The notes below the pieces were generated by a model. That model made no database searches. It was not told the DNA's origin and was given only the letters and a program-made list of their open reading frames with translations. From Pseudonocardia petroleophila (GTDB taxonomy: Bacteria; Actinomycetota; Actinomycetes; Mycobacteriales; Pseudonocardiaceae), in NCBI RefSeq assembly GCF_014235185.1, contig NZ_CP060131.1, positions 5,525,501-5,589,500 of the forward strand: a stretch of DNA of 64,000 bases, given 5' to 3'. Positions within the stretch are counted from its first letter, which is position 1, and each line of letters opens with the position of its first letter. Position numbers and translations under genes: made by a program. Shown here piece by piece: positions 49,969-58,881 of the stretch.

Positions 49969-51060
49969 TCAGGAGCGCACCGTGGGTAGTGCGGGGCTCG
50001 TCACGTCGTAGACGCGGCCGGGCTGGGTCAGCAGGGCGACCAGCACGGAGGCCTTGCGCACGGACTCCTCGGCCGGTCCCCACCGCACCTGGCGGTCCTC
50101 GGACAGCCCGAGCGTGACCTGCGGGACACCCCCGCCGATCACGGCGTCGACGGTCGCGACCTGTCCGCGGACGTCCTCGGGCAGGGCGGACAGGACGTCG
50201 AGGGCGGCCCGGGTGGACGGGTCGTCCGGGCCCGCGGCGCCGAAGGTGAGCTGCGGCAGCCCCGGGGGGACCGGGGCGGGGTAGACGACGCCGGAGGCGT
50301 CGACGGGCATCGGGCCCTGCGGGGTCTGCACGACGGCGACCGCGGTGCGCTCGACGATCACGATCGTGACGGTGTGCGGCCAGCCCCGGCCCACCTCGAC
50401 CGACCCGATGCCGGGCAGCTGCGCCACCCGCTGGGCGATCCCGGCGGTGTCGACGCCCGCCAGCGGCCCGCCGGGCAGCACCGCGGCCGCGGCGAGCACG
50501 TCGGCCTGCGGCACGTCGAGGGCGCCGGAGACCTCCACGCCCTCGACGTCGAACAGGCCCAGGTCGTAGACGACCACGCGCACGCCCACGGCGAGGACGC
50601 CCAGGAGCAGCAGCGCGGCGATCCCGGCCGCGACCCGCCTGCGCCGCCGGTGCACCGGCGACGGTTCGGGCCGGGGGCGCGGCGGCCGGTCGTCCCCCGC
50701 CGCCTCGGCGTCGCGGGTGCGGGGCCGGCCGTCGGCGCGCGCGGGGCGGCGGCCGGCGCGACCGGCGGGCTCCGGCCCGGTGCGTCCGCCCGCGGGACGG
50801 CCCCCCGGCCCGCCCGGCGGCCCTGCGGTCGCCCGGGGTCCGGGCCCCGCCCGTCCGGTCCCCGCCGGACCGGCCACCGGCGGTCCGGTCGGTAGCGGTC
50901 CGGTCGGTAGCGGTCCGGTCGGTAGCGGCCCGGCCACCGGCGGCCCGGTCGGCGGCCGCCCGCTCGTCGGCGACCCGGCGGGTCCGGCCGCCGCGGGCCC
51001 GGTCCGGGTCCGGCCCGCCACCGGCGGTGCGGTCACCGGCAGCGGCCCGCGCCGACCCAC
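49969..51060 (-). CDS. ftsQ: Cell division protein FtsQ, start uncertain
   Basis: The certain part (about 50700 down to the stop) is FtsQ: an Arg-rich stretch (VHRRRRRVAAGIA), one transmembrane helix (ALLLLGVLAVGVRVVVYD), a POTRA domain (FDVEGVEVSGALDVPQADVL) and the beta domain (VTIVIVERTAVAVVQTPQG, YPAPVPPGLPQLTFG). It stabilises FtsB/L and FtsW/I at the septum. The open frame reaches a GTG at 51060, giving a Pro/Gly leader with GPLPTGPLPTGPLPT repeats. From about 51152 to 50940 another frame has the better coding signature (A/T at second codon positions), starting GTG at 51154 (VSPRRETVGEAVARR). A one-base indel, perhaps in the G6 run at 50801-50806, could join the two. Confidence 0.85.
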   Translation of the reverse strand: MGRRGPLPVTAPPVAGRTRTGPAAAGPAGSPTSGRPPTGPPVAGPLPTGPLPTGPLPTGPPVAGPAGTGRAGPGPRATAGPPGGPGGRPAGGRTGPEPAGRAGRRPARADGRPRTRDAEAAGDDRPPRPRPEPSPVHRRRRRVAAGIAALLLLGVLAVGVRVVVYDLGLFDVEGVEVSGALDVPQADVLAAAAVLPGGPLAGVDTAGIAQRVAQLPGIGSVEVGRGWPHTVTIVIVERTAVAVVQTPQGPMPVDASGVVYPAPVPPGLPQLTFGAAGPDDPSTRAALDVLSALPEDVRGQVATVDAVIGGGVPQVTLGLSEDRQVRWGPAEESVRKASVLVALLTQPGRVYDVTSPALPTVRS

Positions 51061-51245
51061 CCGCGGCCCGGGCCCCGGCCGGCCGCTCCCCCGCCTGCTC
51101 CTCGGCGGCGCGGCGGGCCACCGCCTCCCCGACCGTCTCCCGCCGCGGGCTCACCGCGGGCCCCCCGCGGCCCGCTCCCGCGTCCCTCCCGGCCGACCGC
51201 TCCCGCCCGGGCGCGCGCCGGCGGCGCAGCGGTGCGCGAGCGGGG

Positions 51246-52649
51246 TCATCGACGGCGCTCGAGCTCGAGCAGGACCTCCGGACCGAGGACCGTGACGTCG
51301 CCCGCTCCCATCGTGATGACCAGGTCGCCGGGCCGCGCGATCCCCGCGACGACGCCCGGCACGTCCGACCAGCCCGGCACGAACCGCACGTGCCCGGCCG
51401 GCAGCGGCACGGCGTCGGCGACGAGCGCGCCGGTGACGCCGGGCTCGGGGTCCTCGCGGGCGCCGAACACGTCGAGCACCACGACCTCGTCGGCCAGGGC
51501 CAGCGCGCGGCCGAAGTCGGCGGCGAACTCGCGGGTGCGGGAGTACAGGTGCGGCTGGAACGCGACGACGACCCGCCCGGCCCCGGCCACGACGTCGCGC
51601 GCGGCGCGCAGCTGGGCCGCGACCTTGCTCGGGTGGTGGGCGTAGTCGTCGTACACGGCGACCCCGGCGGCCCGGCCCTTGAACTCGAAGCGGCGGCGCA
51701 CGCCGTCGAACGCGGCGAGGCCCTCCAGCAGGTCCGCGGGCGACGCGCCCAGCTCCACCCCGGCCAGGAGCGCGGCGAGCGCGTTGAGGGCCATGTGCTC
51801 CCCCGGCACGCCGAGGTGCAGCAGGTGCTCCGCACCGCCGTGGCGGAGCACGACGCGGGCGCCGGGGCCGTCGGGCCGGAAGTCGACGAGCCGGGCGTCG
51901 GCCGACTCGTCGCGGCCGTAGCGCAGCACCCGGATCCCGCTGCGCTCGGCGAGCGCGGCCAGGTCGGCGGCTCCGGCGTCGTCGGCGCAGGCGACGAGCG
52001 CGCCACCGGGGGTGATCCGGCCGAGGAACTCGCCGAACGCCGCGACGTAGGCCTCGGGCGTGCCGTAGTGGTCGAGGTGGTCGGCCTCCACGTTGGTGAC
52101 GACCGCGACCTGCGGGTCGAACGCGAGGAAGGAGGCGTCGCTCTCGTCGGCCTCGGCCACGAACACGTCGCCGAGGCCCTCGTGCGCCCCCGACCCGGAC
52201 GACGCCAGGTCGCCGCCGATGGCGAAGGACGGGTCGAGCCCGGCGTGCTGCAGCGCGACCGTCAGCATCGAGGTGGTGGACGTCTTGCCCGCGGTACCGG
52301 TGACGGCGGCCAGCCGGCGGCCCCGGGTGAGGGCGGCGAGGGCCTGCGCGCGGTGCGCGACGTCCAGCCCGCGGGAGCGGGCCGCCGCGAGCTCGGGGTT
52401 GGTCTCCCGGATCGCCGAGGAGACGACGACGGTGGCCGGGGCGTCGGGCAGGTGCGCCGGGTCGTGGCCGACCTCGATGCGCGCCCCCAACGCCCGCAGG
52501 GCGAGCACGGTGCGCGAGTCCTTGGCGTCGGACCCGGAGACGGCGACGCCGCGGGCCAGCAGGATGCGGGCGATGCCGCTCATCCCGGCGCCGCCGATGC
52601 CGATGAGGTGGACGCGGTCGTGCAGCGTCACGGGGCCGGTGGGGGTCAT
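51246..52649 (-). CDS. murC: UDP-N-acetylmuramate-L-alanine ligase
   Basis: A 467-residue Mur ligase that adds L-Ala to UDP-MurNAc. The N-terminal domain has LIGIGGAGMSGIARIL and VSGSDAKDS. The P-loop reads TGTAGKTSTTS, with Ala where most MurC have His (TGTHGKTTT); the Lys is kept. EADESDASFL, NVEADHLDHYG and YDDYAHHPSKV carry metal and substrate residues; LYSRTREFAADF closes the C-terminal domain. The ATG overlaps the murG stop. An ATG of a 32-codon minicistron overlaps its own stop. Confidence 0.96.
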   Translation of the reverse strand: MTPTGPVTLHDRVHLIGIGGAGMSGIARILLARGVAVSGSDAKDSRTVLALRALGARIEVGHDPAHLPDAPATVVVSSAIRETNPELAAARSRGLDVAHRAQALAALTRGRRLAAVTGTAGKTSTTSMLTVALQHAGLDPSFAIGGDLASSGSGAHEGLGDVFVAEADESDASFLAFDPQVAVVTNVEADHLDHYGTPEAYVAAFGEFLGRITPGGALVACADDAGAADLAALAERSGIRVLRYGRDESADARLVDFRPDGPGARVVLRHGGAEHLLHLGVPGEHMALNALAALLAGVELGASPADLLEGLAAFDGVRRRFEFKGRAAGVAVYDDYAHHPSKVAAQLRAARDVVAGAGRVVVAFQPHLYSRTREFAADFGRALALADEVVVLDVFGAREDPEPGVTGALVADAVPLPAGHVRFVPGWSDVPGVVAGIARPGDLVITMGAGDVTVLGPEVLLELERRR

Positions 52650-53719
52650 GCGCGGGCCACCTCCAGCACCACGCGGGCCAGCCGCTCGTCGGCGTCGGCG
52701 TGCCCGGACGCGCGCGCGGCGGCGCCCATCAGGGCCAGCCGGGCGGGGTCGGTGAGCAGCGGGAGCAGCTCGGTGAGGACGCGCTCCCCGGTCAGCTCCC
52801 CGTCGGGGACGAGCACCCCGCCCCCGGCCGCGACGACCGGTCCGGCGTTGAGCGCCTGCTCCCCGTTGCCGTGCGGCAGCGGGACGTAGACGGCGGGCAG
52901 GCCGACCGCCGACACCTCGGCGACGGTCATCGCGCCCGCGCGCCCGAGCACGGCGTCGGCGGCGGCGTAGGCGAGGTGCATGTCGTCGATGTAGGGCAGC
53001 GGGACGTACCCGTCGGCGGCGGGGGCGGCGGTGCCGCCGCGGCCGTGGGCGTGCAGGACGGCGACGCGGGCGTCGAGCAGGCCGGGCAGGGCCGCGGCGA
53101 CCGCGGAGTTGAGCGTGCGCGCGCCCTGCGAGCCGCCGAAGACCAGCAGGACCGGGCCGTCGGCGGGCAGGCCGTACTTCTGCCGGGCCTCGGCGCGCAG
53201 CGCGGGGCGGTCGAGGGTGGTGACGGCGCGGCGCAGCGGGATGCCGAGCACCTCGGCGCCGGGCAGCCCGGACCCGGGGACGGCGGCGACGACCCGTGCG
53301 GCGAACCGGGCGCCCACCTTGTTGGCCAGGCCCGCGCGGGCGTTGGCCTCGTGCACGACGATCGGGACGCGGCCGCGGGCCCCGAGGTAGGCGGGCAGCG
53401 CGACGTAGCCGCCGAACCCGACCACGACGTCGGCGTCGACGGCGGCGAGCACCTCGCGGACCCGCCGGACCGCGACGCGGACCCGTCCGGGCAGGCGCAG
53501 CAGGTCCGCGCTGGGCCGGCGCGGCAGCGGGACCGGCGGGATCAGCTCCAGCGGGTAGCCGCGGGCCGGGATGAGCGTGGAGTCGAGGCCCCGCTCGGTG
53601 CCCAGCGCGGTGACCCGCGCGTCGGGGGCGAGGCGGCGCACCGCGTCGGCGAGGGCCAGCGCGGGCTCGATGTGCCCCGCGCTCCCCCCACCCGCGACGA
53701 CGACGGACGGGCCGCTCAT
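52646..53719 (-). CDS. murG: Lipid II synthase MurG
   Basis: A 357-residue GT28 enzyme that adds GlcNAc to lipid I on the inner face of the membrane. The N-terminal glycine loop VVAGGGSAGHIEPAL, VVVGFGGYVALPAYL, VVHEANARAGLANKV and the donor domain FGGSQGARTLN, LGRAGAMTVAEVSAVGLPAVYVPLP (in part) are present. Length is normal. The ATG overlaps the ftsW stop (ATGA), and its stop overlaps the murC ATG. Confidence 0.96.
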   Translation of the reverse strand: MSGPSVVVAGGGSAGHIEPALALADAVRRLAPDARVTALGTERGLDSTLIPARGYPLELIPPVPLPRRPSADLLRLPGRVRVAVRRVREVLAAVDADVVVGFGGYVALPAYLGARGRVPIVVHEANARAGLANKVGARFAARVVAAVPGSGLPGAEVLGIPLRRAVTTLDRPALRAEARQKYGLPADGPVLLVFGGSQGARTLNSAVAAALPGLLDARVAVLHAHGRGGTAAPAADGYVPLPYIDDMHLAYAAADAVLGRAGAMTVAEVSAVGLPAVYVPLPHGNGEQALNAGPVVAAGGGVLVPDGELTGERVLTELLPLLTDPARLALMGAAARASGHADADERLARVVLEVARA

Positions 53720-55041
53720 CGGACCCGCGCCGAGGCCCGGGTCACCGGTGCCCGGTAGGGCTGCGGCGGCGACAGCAGGAGCATCCGCGCGATCCGGCCC
53801 TGGCCCGGGCGGCGCAGCACGGCGACCGCCTCCGGCTCGTGGCGGGCGGCGTTGGCGAGGACGCCGAACACGAACATGGTGACCACGAGCGAGGTTCCTC
53901 CGGAGGAGATCAGCGGGAGCTGCAGCCCGGTCACCGGCAGCAGCCCCACGACGTAGCCGATGTTGATGGCGGCCTGGGCGACGAGCCAGGTCGTGGACGT
54001 GGCGACGACGATCCGCAGCCACGGGTCGGTGGTGCGCGAGGCGATCCGGAACCCGGTGTAGGCCAGCGTGGCGAACAGGGCGAGCACCGAGAACGCCCCG
54101 ACGAAGCCGAGCTCCTCGCCGATGATCGCGAAGATGAAGTCGTTGTGGGCGTTGGGCAGGTAGCTCCACTTGGCGCGCCCCTGACCGAGGCCGACGCCGA
54201 GCAGGCCGCCGTCGGCGAGCGAGTACAGGGCCTGGCGCGCCTGGAAGCCGGCGGCCTGGGTGTCGCTGCTGTCCAGGAACGAGGTGATGCGCGCGAGGCG
54301 GTACGGCGCGGCCAGCCCGAGGATCAGCGCGCCGCCCGCGGCGCCCGCGAGCAGCGCCCCCATCAGGCGCAGCGGCGCCCCGCCGAAGTACAGCAGCGAG
54401 AGGACCACGACGCCGAGCGTGATCAGCATCCCGAAGTCGGGCTGGAGCACGAGCAGCACGCACAGCAGCAGCGCCACCGGCATGACCGGGGACAGCGCGT
54501 ACTTCCAGCGGTGCATGACCGCGCGGCGGGCGGCGAGGACGTGCGCGCCCCACAGCGTCAGCGCCACCTTGACGGCCTCCGACGGCTGGATCGTGAACGA
54601 GCTCCCGATCGCGATCCACGCCTTCGAGCCGCTGCGCACGGTGCCGAACAGCAGGACGGCCACGAGCGCGACGACGCCGATCATCAGCGCGGCCGGGGCG
54701 AGCGAGCGCAGGCGGCGCGGGGAGATCCGCAGGCCGAGCCAGAACATCGCGACGCCGGGCACGCAGAACAGGAGCTGGCGGTAGAACACGTCGTAGGAGG
54801 ACCCGTCGCTGACCAGCGACTCCACCGACGACGCCGACAGCACCATGACCAGGCCGAACAGCGTGAGCAGCCCGAAGACGCCGAGCACCAGGTGCAGCGA
54901 GGTGAGCGGGCGCGAGAGCCACTGGGCCAGCGCGGACCCGGCGCGGCCGACGGCCTGCCGCACGGCCCCCGGCGGCGACGCGGGGCGCCGGGCCGGGCTG
55001 CGCGTGCTCGGGCTGCGCGTGCCGGTGCCGCGCGTGCTCAC
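53716..55041 (-). CDS. ftsW: Septal peptidoglycan polymerase FtsW
   Basis: A 441-residue SEDS glycosyltransferase with ten helices that polymerises lipid II with FtsI. After a Pro/Arg cytoplasmic N-terminus (about 40 residues) come LVMVLSASSVESL, IAIGSSFTIQPSEAVKVAL, LLLVLQPDFGMLITLGVV with the catalytic Asp, YSLADGGLLGVGLGQGRAK, LPNAHNDFIFAIIGEELG and the SSGGTS loop. The GTG overlaps the murD stop (GTGA). Confidence 0.96.
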   Translation of the reverse strand: MSTRGTGTRSPSTRSPARRPASPPGAVRQAVGRAGSALAQWLSRPLTSLHLVLGVFGLLTLFGLVMVLSASSVESLVSDGSSYDVFYRQLLFCVPGVAMFWLGLRISPRRLRSLAPAALMIGVVALVAVLLFGTVRSGSKAWIAIGSSFTIQPSEAVKVALTLWGAHVLAARRAVMHRWKYALSPVMPVALLLCVLLVLQPDFGMLITLGVVVLSLLYFGGAPLRLMGALLAGAAGGALILGLAAPYRLARITSFLDSSDTQAAGFQARQALYSLADGGLLGVGLGQGRAKWSYLPNAHNDFIFAIIGEELGFVGAFSVLALFATLAYTGFRIASRTTDPWLRIVVATSTTWLVAQAAINIGYVVGLLPVTGLQLPLISSGGTSLVVTMFVFGVLANAARHEPEAVAVLRRPGQGRIARMLLLSPPQPYRAPVTRASARVR

Positions 55042-56399
55042 GCGGGGACCTCCGCCAGCGCCGCCACGGCGGCCGCGAACGCCTCCCCGCGGGCGGCGTA
55101 GTCGCGGAACTGGTCCATCGAGGCCGCCGCGGGGGCGAGCAGGACGACGTCGCCGGGCTCGGCGAGAGCGGCGGCACGGCGGACGGCGGAGGACATGGGG
55201 CCATCGTCGCCCGCGACCACCTCGCTCACGGGGACCTCGGGCGCGTGTCGCGCGAGCGCGCCGAGGATCTCCGAGCGGTCGGTGCCGATCACGACGACGC
55301 CGCGCAGCCGCCCGGCGTGGCGGGCCACCAGGTCGTCGACCGAGGCGCCCTTGAGCAGCCCGCCCGCGATCCAGACGACCCGGCCCGGCACCGCGGCCAG
55401 CGACGCCGAGGCCGCGTGCGGGTTGGTGGCCTTCGAGTCGTCGACGTAGCCGACGCCGCCGACCTCGGCCACCCGCTCGGCCCGGTGGCGCCCCGGCCGG
55501 AACCCGGCCAGCCCCGCCCGCACCGCCTCCGGCCCGACGCCGTGGGCCCGGGCCAGCGCCGCGGCGGCCAGCGCGTCGGTGACGCCGGGCGGGCCGCCGG
55601 GCTCGACGTCGGCGGCGGGGAGCAGCGCCGTCCCGTGCCCGGAGGCCCCCTCACCGAACGACCGGTCGACCAGCACGCCGTCGACGACGCCCAGCTCCCC
55701 CGCCCGCGGCTCGCGCAGCGTCACTCCGACCTTCCGCGGGGCCGGGGCGGCCGCCAGCAGGGCGGCGGCGCGGTCGTCGTCGACACCGGCGACGGCGACC
55801 GGGCCGAGCAGGGCGCGGGCCTTCGCGGCGGCGTAGGCGTCCATCGAGCCGTGCCAGTCGAGGTGGTCCTCGGCGACGTTGAGCACGACCCCCGCGGCCG
55901 GGACGATCGACGGCGACCAGTGCAGCTGGAAGCTCGACAGCTCCACGGCGAGCACGCGGTGCCCGGCGAGCACGGCGTCGACGGCGGGGTAGCCGATGTT
56001 GCCGCAGGCCACGGCGTCGAGACCGGCTGCGCGCAGCACCGCCTCGAGCATCCCGGTGGTCGTGGTCTTGCCGTTGGTCCCGGTGACGACGAGCCACGCG
56101 GGCGGCTCGGGGCGCGCGGCACCCAGCCACCACGCGAGCTCGGTCTCCCCGACGACGGGTACGCCGAGGCGGGTGATCGGGTGGTCGGGGCGGCGCCCGG
56201 GCCCGGTGACGACGAGCGCGGTGCCCGGCGGCAGGGCGTCCTCCGACCCGGCGACGGCGCCGTCGGGCAGGTCGACCAGCCGCGACGGCACGGAGTCGGT
56301 GACGGTGACCCTGGCCCCGATCCCGACCAGCGCCCTGGCGGCGGCGAGCCCGGAGACCCCCGCCCCCGCCACGACGACGACGGCCCCGCGCAGGTCCAT
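55038..56399 (-). CDS. murD: UDP-N-acetylmuramoylalanine-D-glutamate ligase
   Basis: A 453-residue Mur ligase that adds D-Glu. Seen: VVVVAGAGVSGLAAARAL, the P-loop VVTGTNGKTTTTGML, GNIGYPAVDAVL, VAVELSSFQLHW, LNVAEDHLDWHGSMDAYAAAK and the C-terminal YVDDSKATNPHAA. The ATG is the first codon of the Rossmann strand and overlaps the mraY stop (TGATG). Its own stop overlaps the ftsW GTG. Confidence 0.96.
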   Translation of the reverse strand: MDLRGAVVVVAGAGVSGLAAARALVGIGARVTVTDSVPSRLVDLPDGAVAGSEDALPPGTALVVTGPGRRPDHPITRLGVPVVGETELAWWLGAARPEPPAWLVVTGTNGKTTTTGMLEAVLRAAGLDAVACGNIGYPAVDAVLAGHRVLAVELSSFQLHWSPSIVPAAGVVLNVAEDHLDWHGSMDAYAAAKARALLGPVAVAGVDDDRAAALLAAAPAPRKVGVTLREPRAGELGVVDGVLVDRSFGEGASGHGTALLPAADVEPGGPPGVTDALAAAALARAHGVGPEAVRAGLAGFRPGRHRAERVAEVGGVGYVDDSKATNPHAASASLAAVPGRVVWIAGGLLKGASVDDLVARHAGRLRGVVVIGTDRSEILGALARHAPEVPVSEVVAGDDGPMSSAVRRAAALAEPGDVVLLAPAAASMDQFRDYAARGEAFAAAVAALAEVPA

Positions 56400-57469
56400 C
56401 AGGCCCCTGCGCTCGCCGTCAGCCACTCGCTGTAGAACAGGCCCAGGCCCAGGGCCGCGCACATCGCCGCGAGCAGCCAGAACCGGATGATCACCGTGGT
56501 CTCCGCCCAGCCGGCCAGCTCGAAGTGGTGGTGGAACGGGGCCATCCGGAACAGCCGGCGCCGGGTCGTGCGGAACACCACGATCTGCAGCGCGACCGAC
56601 AGCGCCTCCACCACGAACACCCCGCCGATGACGACGAGCAGCAGCTCCGTGCGCGTCACCATCGACAGCCCGGCGATCAGGCCGCCGAGGGCGAGCGAGC
56701 CCGTGTCACCCATGAAGATCCGGGCGGGTGCGGCGTTCCACCACAGGAACCCGATGCAGGCGCCCATCGCGGCGGCGGCGACGAGCCCGACGTCGAGCGG
56801 GTCGCGCACCTGGTAGCAGCCCGCGACGGGGTTGATCGCGCACGCGTTGCGGAACTGCCAGAACGCGATGATCACGTAGGTGGCCAGCACCATCGCCGAG
56901 GTGCCCGCGGCGAGCCCGTCGAGGCCGTCGGTGAGGTTCACCGCGTTCGACCAGGCCGCGATCACCAGGTAGGCGAACAGCACGAACCCGATCGCGCCGA
57001 AGCTCAGCACGGTGATGTCGCGGACGAACGACAGGCTCGTCGAGGCCGGGGTGAGCCCGTCGGAGTTGGCGAAGCGGACCGCGAGCACCCCGAACACGAC
57101 CGCGGTGATCAGCTGCCCGACCAGCTTGGAGGTCTTGTTCAGCCCGAGGTTGCGCTTGCGGCGGAGCTTGAGGAAGTCGTCGAGGAAGCCGACGGCCCCC
57201 AGCGCGGTGGTCAGGAACAGCACGAGCAGCGCGGAGAGCGTGATCGGCTCGCTGGTGAACAGGTGCGAGAGCAGGTAACCCAGCCAGATCGCGATGAGGA
57301 TCGCGACGCCGCCCATCGTCGGCGTGCCGCGCTTGGCCTGGTGGCTCGACGGCCCCTCCGCGCGGATCTCCTGGCCGAACCCCTGCCGCGCGAAGAAGCG
57401 GATCAGGTACGGCGTGAGCAGGATCGACACCGCGAGCGCCACGCCCGCGGCGATGAAGACACCTCTCAC
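56399..57469 (-). CDS. mraY: Phospho-MurNAc-pentapeptide translocase
   Basis: A 356-residue ten-helix membrane enzyme that transfers phospho-MurNAc-pentapeptide to undecaprenyl phosphate, making lipid I. Motifs: KRGTPTMGGVAIL, GFLDDFLKLRRKRNLGL with the Asp pair, NAVNLTDGLDGLAAG, ARIFMGDTGSLALGG and the HHHFE motif in APFHHHFELAGW. The GTG start overlaps the murF stop (GTGA). Confidence 0.97.
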   Translation of the reverse strand: MRGVFIAAGVALAVSILLTPYLIRFFARQGFGQEIRAEGPSSHQAKRGTPTMGGVAILIAIWLGYLLSHLFTSEPITLSALLVLFLTTALGAVGFLDDFLKLRRKRNLGLNKTSKLVGQLITAVVFGVLAVRFANSDGLTPASTSLSFVRDITVLSFGAIGFVLFAYLVIAAWSNAVNLTDGLDGLAAGTSAMVLATYVIIAFWQFRNACAINPVAGCYQVRDPLDVGLVAAAAMGACIGFLWWNAAPARIFMGDTGSLALGGLIAGLSMVTRTELLLVVIGGVFVVEALSVALQIVVFRTTRRRLFRMAPFHHHFELAGWAETTVIIRFWLLAAMCAALGLGLFYSEWLTASAGA

Positions 57470-58881
57470 CGAGCTCCCTCCGGGCCGTGACCGTCGATCA
57501 GACGGGCCGCCAGCCTCTCCAGGCCCGCCGCACGGGAGGCCTTGACCAGCACGACGTCCCCGGGCCGGAGTTCGGCCCGCAGCAGTTCCAGTGCGTCGTC
57601 GACGTCGGCGGTCTCGCGGGGCGCCCCGTACTCGGGCGCACCCACCGCCACCAGCTCGTCGACGCCGTGCGCCAGCGCGTCGGCCGCGACCTGCGCGTGC
57701 GCGGCGTCGGAGCCCTCCCCCAGCTCGCCGATCCGGCCGAGCACGGCCCAGGTCCGGCGGCCGGTGCCGATCGAGGCCAGCGCCGCGAGGGCGGCCCGCA
57801 TCGACTCCGGGTTGGCGTTGTAGGCGTCGTTGACGACGGTGACGCCGTCGGGGCGCTCGGTGAGCTCCATCCGCCACCGCGAGGTGGGCTCGGCGAGCGA
57901 GAGCGCGGTGGCGACGCCGTCGACGGTGCCCCCGGCCTCCAGGGCCACGGCCGCGGCGGCGAGGGCGTTGGCGACGTGGTGCTCACCGACCAGGCGCAGC
58001 GCGACCGGGGCCGACCCGCCGGGGGCGACGAGGGTGAACCGGGCCCGCCCGGCGGCGACGACGACGTCCTCGGCGCGGACGTGCGCGTTGGGGTGCCGCC
58101 CGGTGAGCACGACGTGGGCCTCGGTGCGGATGCCCATCGCCGCGACGGCGGGGTCGTCGGCGTTGAGCACCGCCACGCCGTCGGCGGGCAGCGCCTCCAC
58201 CAGCTCGCCCTTGGCCTGCGCGATCGCGGCGACCGAGCCGAACTCGCCGAGGTGCGCGCTGCCGACGTTGAGCACCACCCCGATCCGCGGCGGCACGGCC
58301 GCGGCGAGCGCGGCGATGTGCCCGGCGCCGCGCGCGGAGAACTCCAGCACGAGGTGGCGGGTGTCCTCCCCGGCGCGCAGCGCGGTCCAGGGCAGGCCGA
58401 GCTCGTTGTTGAACGACCCGGGCGGGGCGACGGTCTCCCCCAGCGGCTCCAGCACGGCGGCGAGCAGGTCCTTCGTCGACGTCTTGCCCGAGCTGCCGGT
58501 GACGCCGACGACCAGGAGGCCCGGCAGGTCCGCCACCGCGTGCCCGGCGAGCCGCGCGAGCGCCGCGAGGACGGCGGCGCCGTGGCCGTCGGGGTCGGTG
58601 GCCGCGAGGTAGGTGTCGGTGCGCCGGTCGGGCACCGGCGGGACGACCACGGCCGGGGCGTCGACCTCGCGGCCGGCCAGCACCGCCACCGCGCCCGCGT
58701 CGACCGCGGCCGCGGCGAAGGAGTGCCCGTCGACCCGCTCCCCCGGCAGCGCGACGAACAGCCCGCCCGCCCGGACCGCGCGGGTGTCGAACTCCACCGC
58801 CGTGACGACCTCGTCGCCGGTCGCCCGGTGCAGGCGCCCGCCGGTGACCGCCGCGACCTGCGCCAGCGTCGTCGGCCTCAC
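57466..58881 (-). CDS. murF: UDP-MurNAc-tripeptide-D-alanyl-D-alanine ligase
   Basis: A 471-residue Mur ligase that adds D-Ala-D-Ala. N-terminal domain with FDTRAVRAGGLFVALPGERVDGH (motif GGLFVALPGERVDGH), P-loop GVTGSSGKTSTKDLL, LEFSARGAGHIAAL, LNVGSAHLGEFGS, VVNDAYNANPESMRAAL, and GRIGELGEGSD. The ATG overlaps the murE stop. Coupled to mraY. Confidence 0.96.
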   Translation of the reverse strand: MRPTTLAQVAAVTGGRLHRATGDEVVTAVEFDTRAVRAGGLFVALPGERVDGHSFAAAAVDAGAVAVLAGREVDAPAVVVPPVPDRRTDTYLAATDPDGHGAAVLAALARLAGHAVADLPGLLVVGVTGSSGKTSTKDLLAAVLEPLGETVAPPGSFNNELGLPWTALRAGEDTRHLVLEFSARGAGHIAALAAAVPPRIGVVLNVGSAHLGEFGSVAAIAQAKGELVEALPADGVAVLNADDPAVAAMGIRTEAHVVLTGRHPNAHVRAEDVVVAAGRARFTLVAPGGSAPVALRLVGEHHVANALAAAAVALEAGGTVDGVATALSLAEPTSRWRMELTERPDGVTVVNDAYNANPESMRAALAALASIGTGRRTWAVLGRIGELGEGSDAAHAQVAADALAHGVDELVAVGAPEYGAPRETADVDDALELLRAELRPGDVVLVKASRAAGLERLAARLIDGHGPEGAR

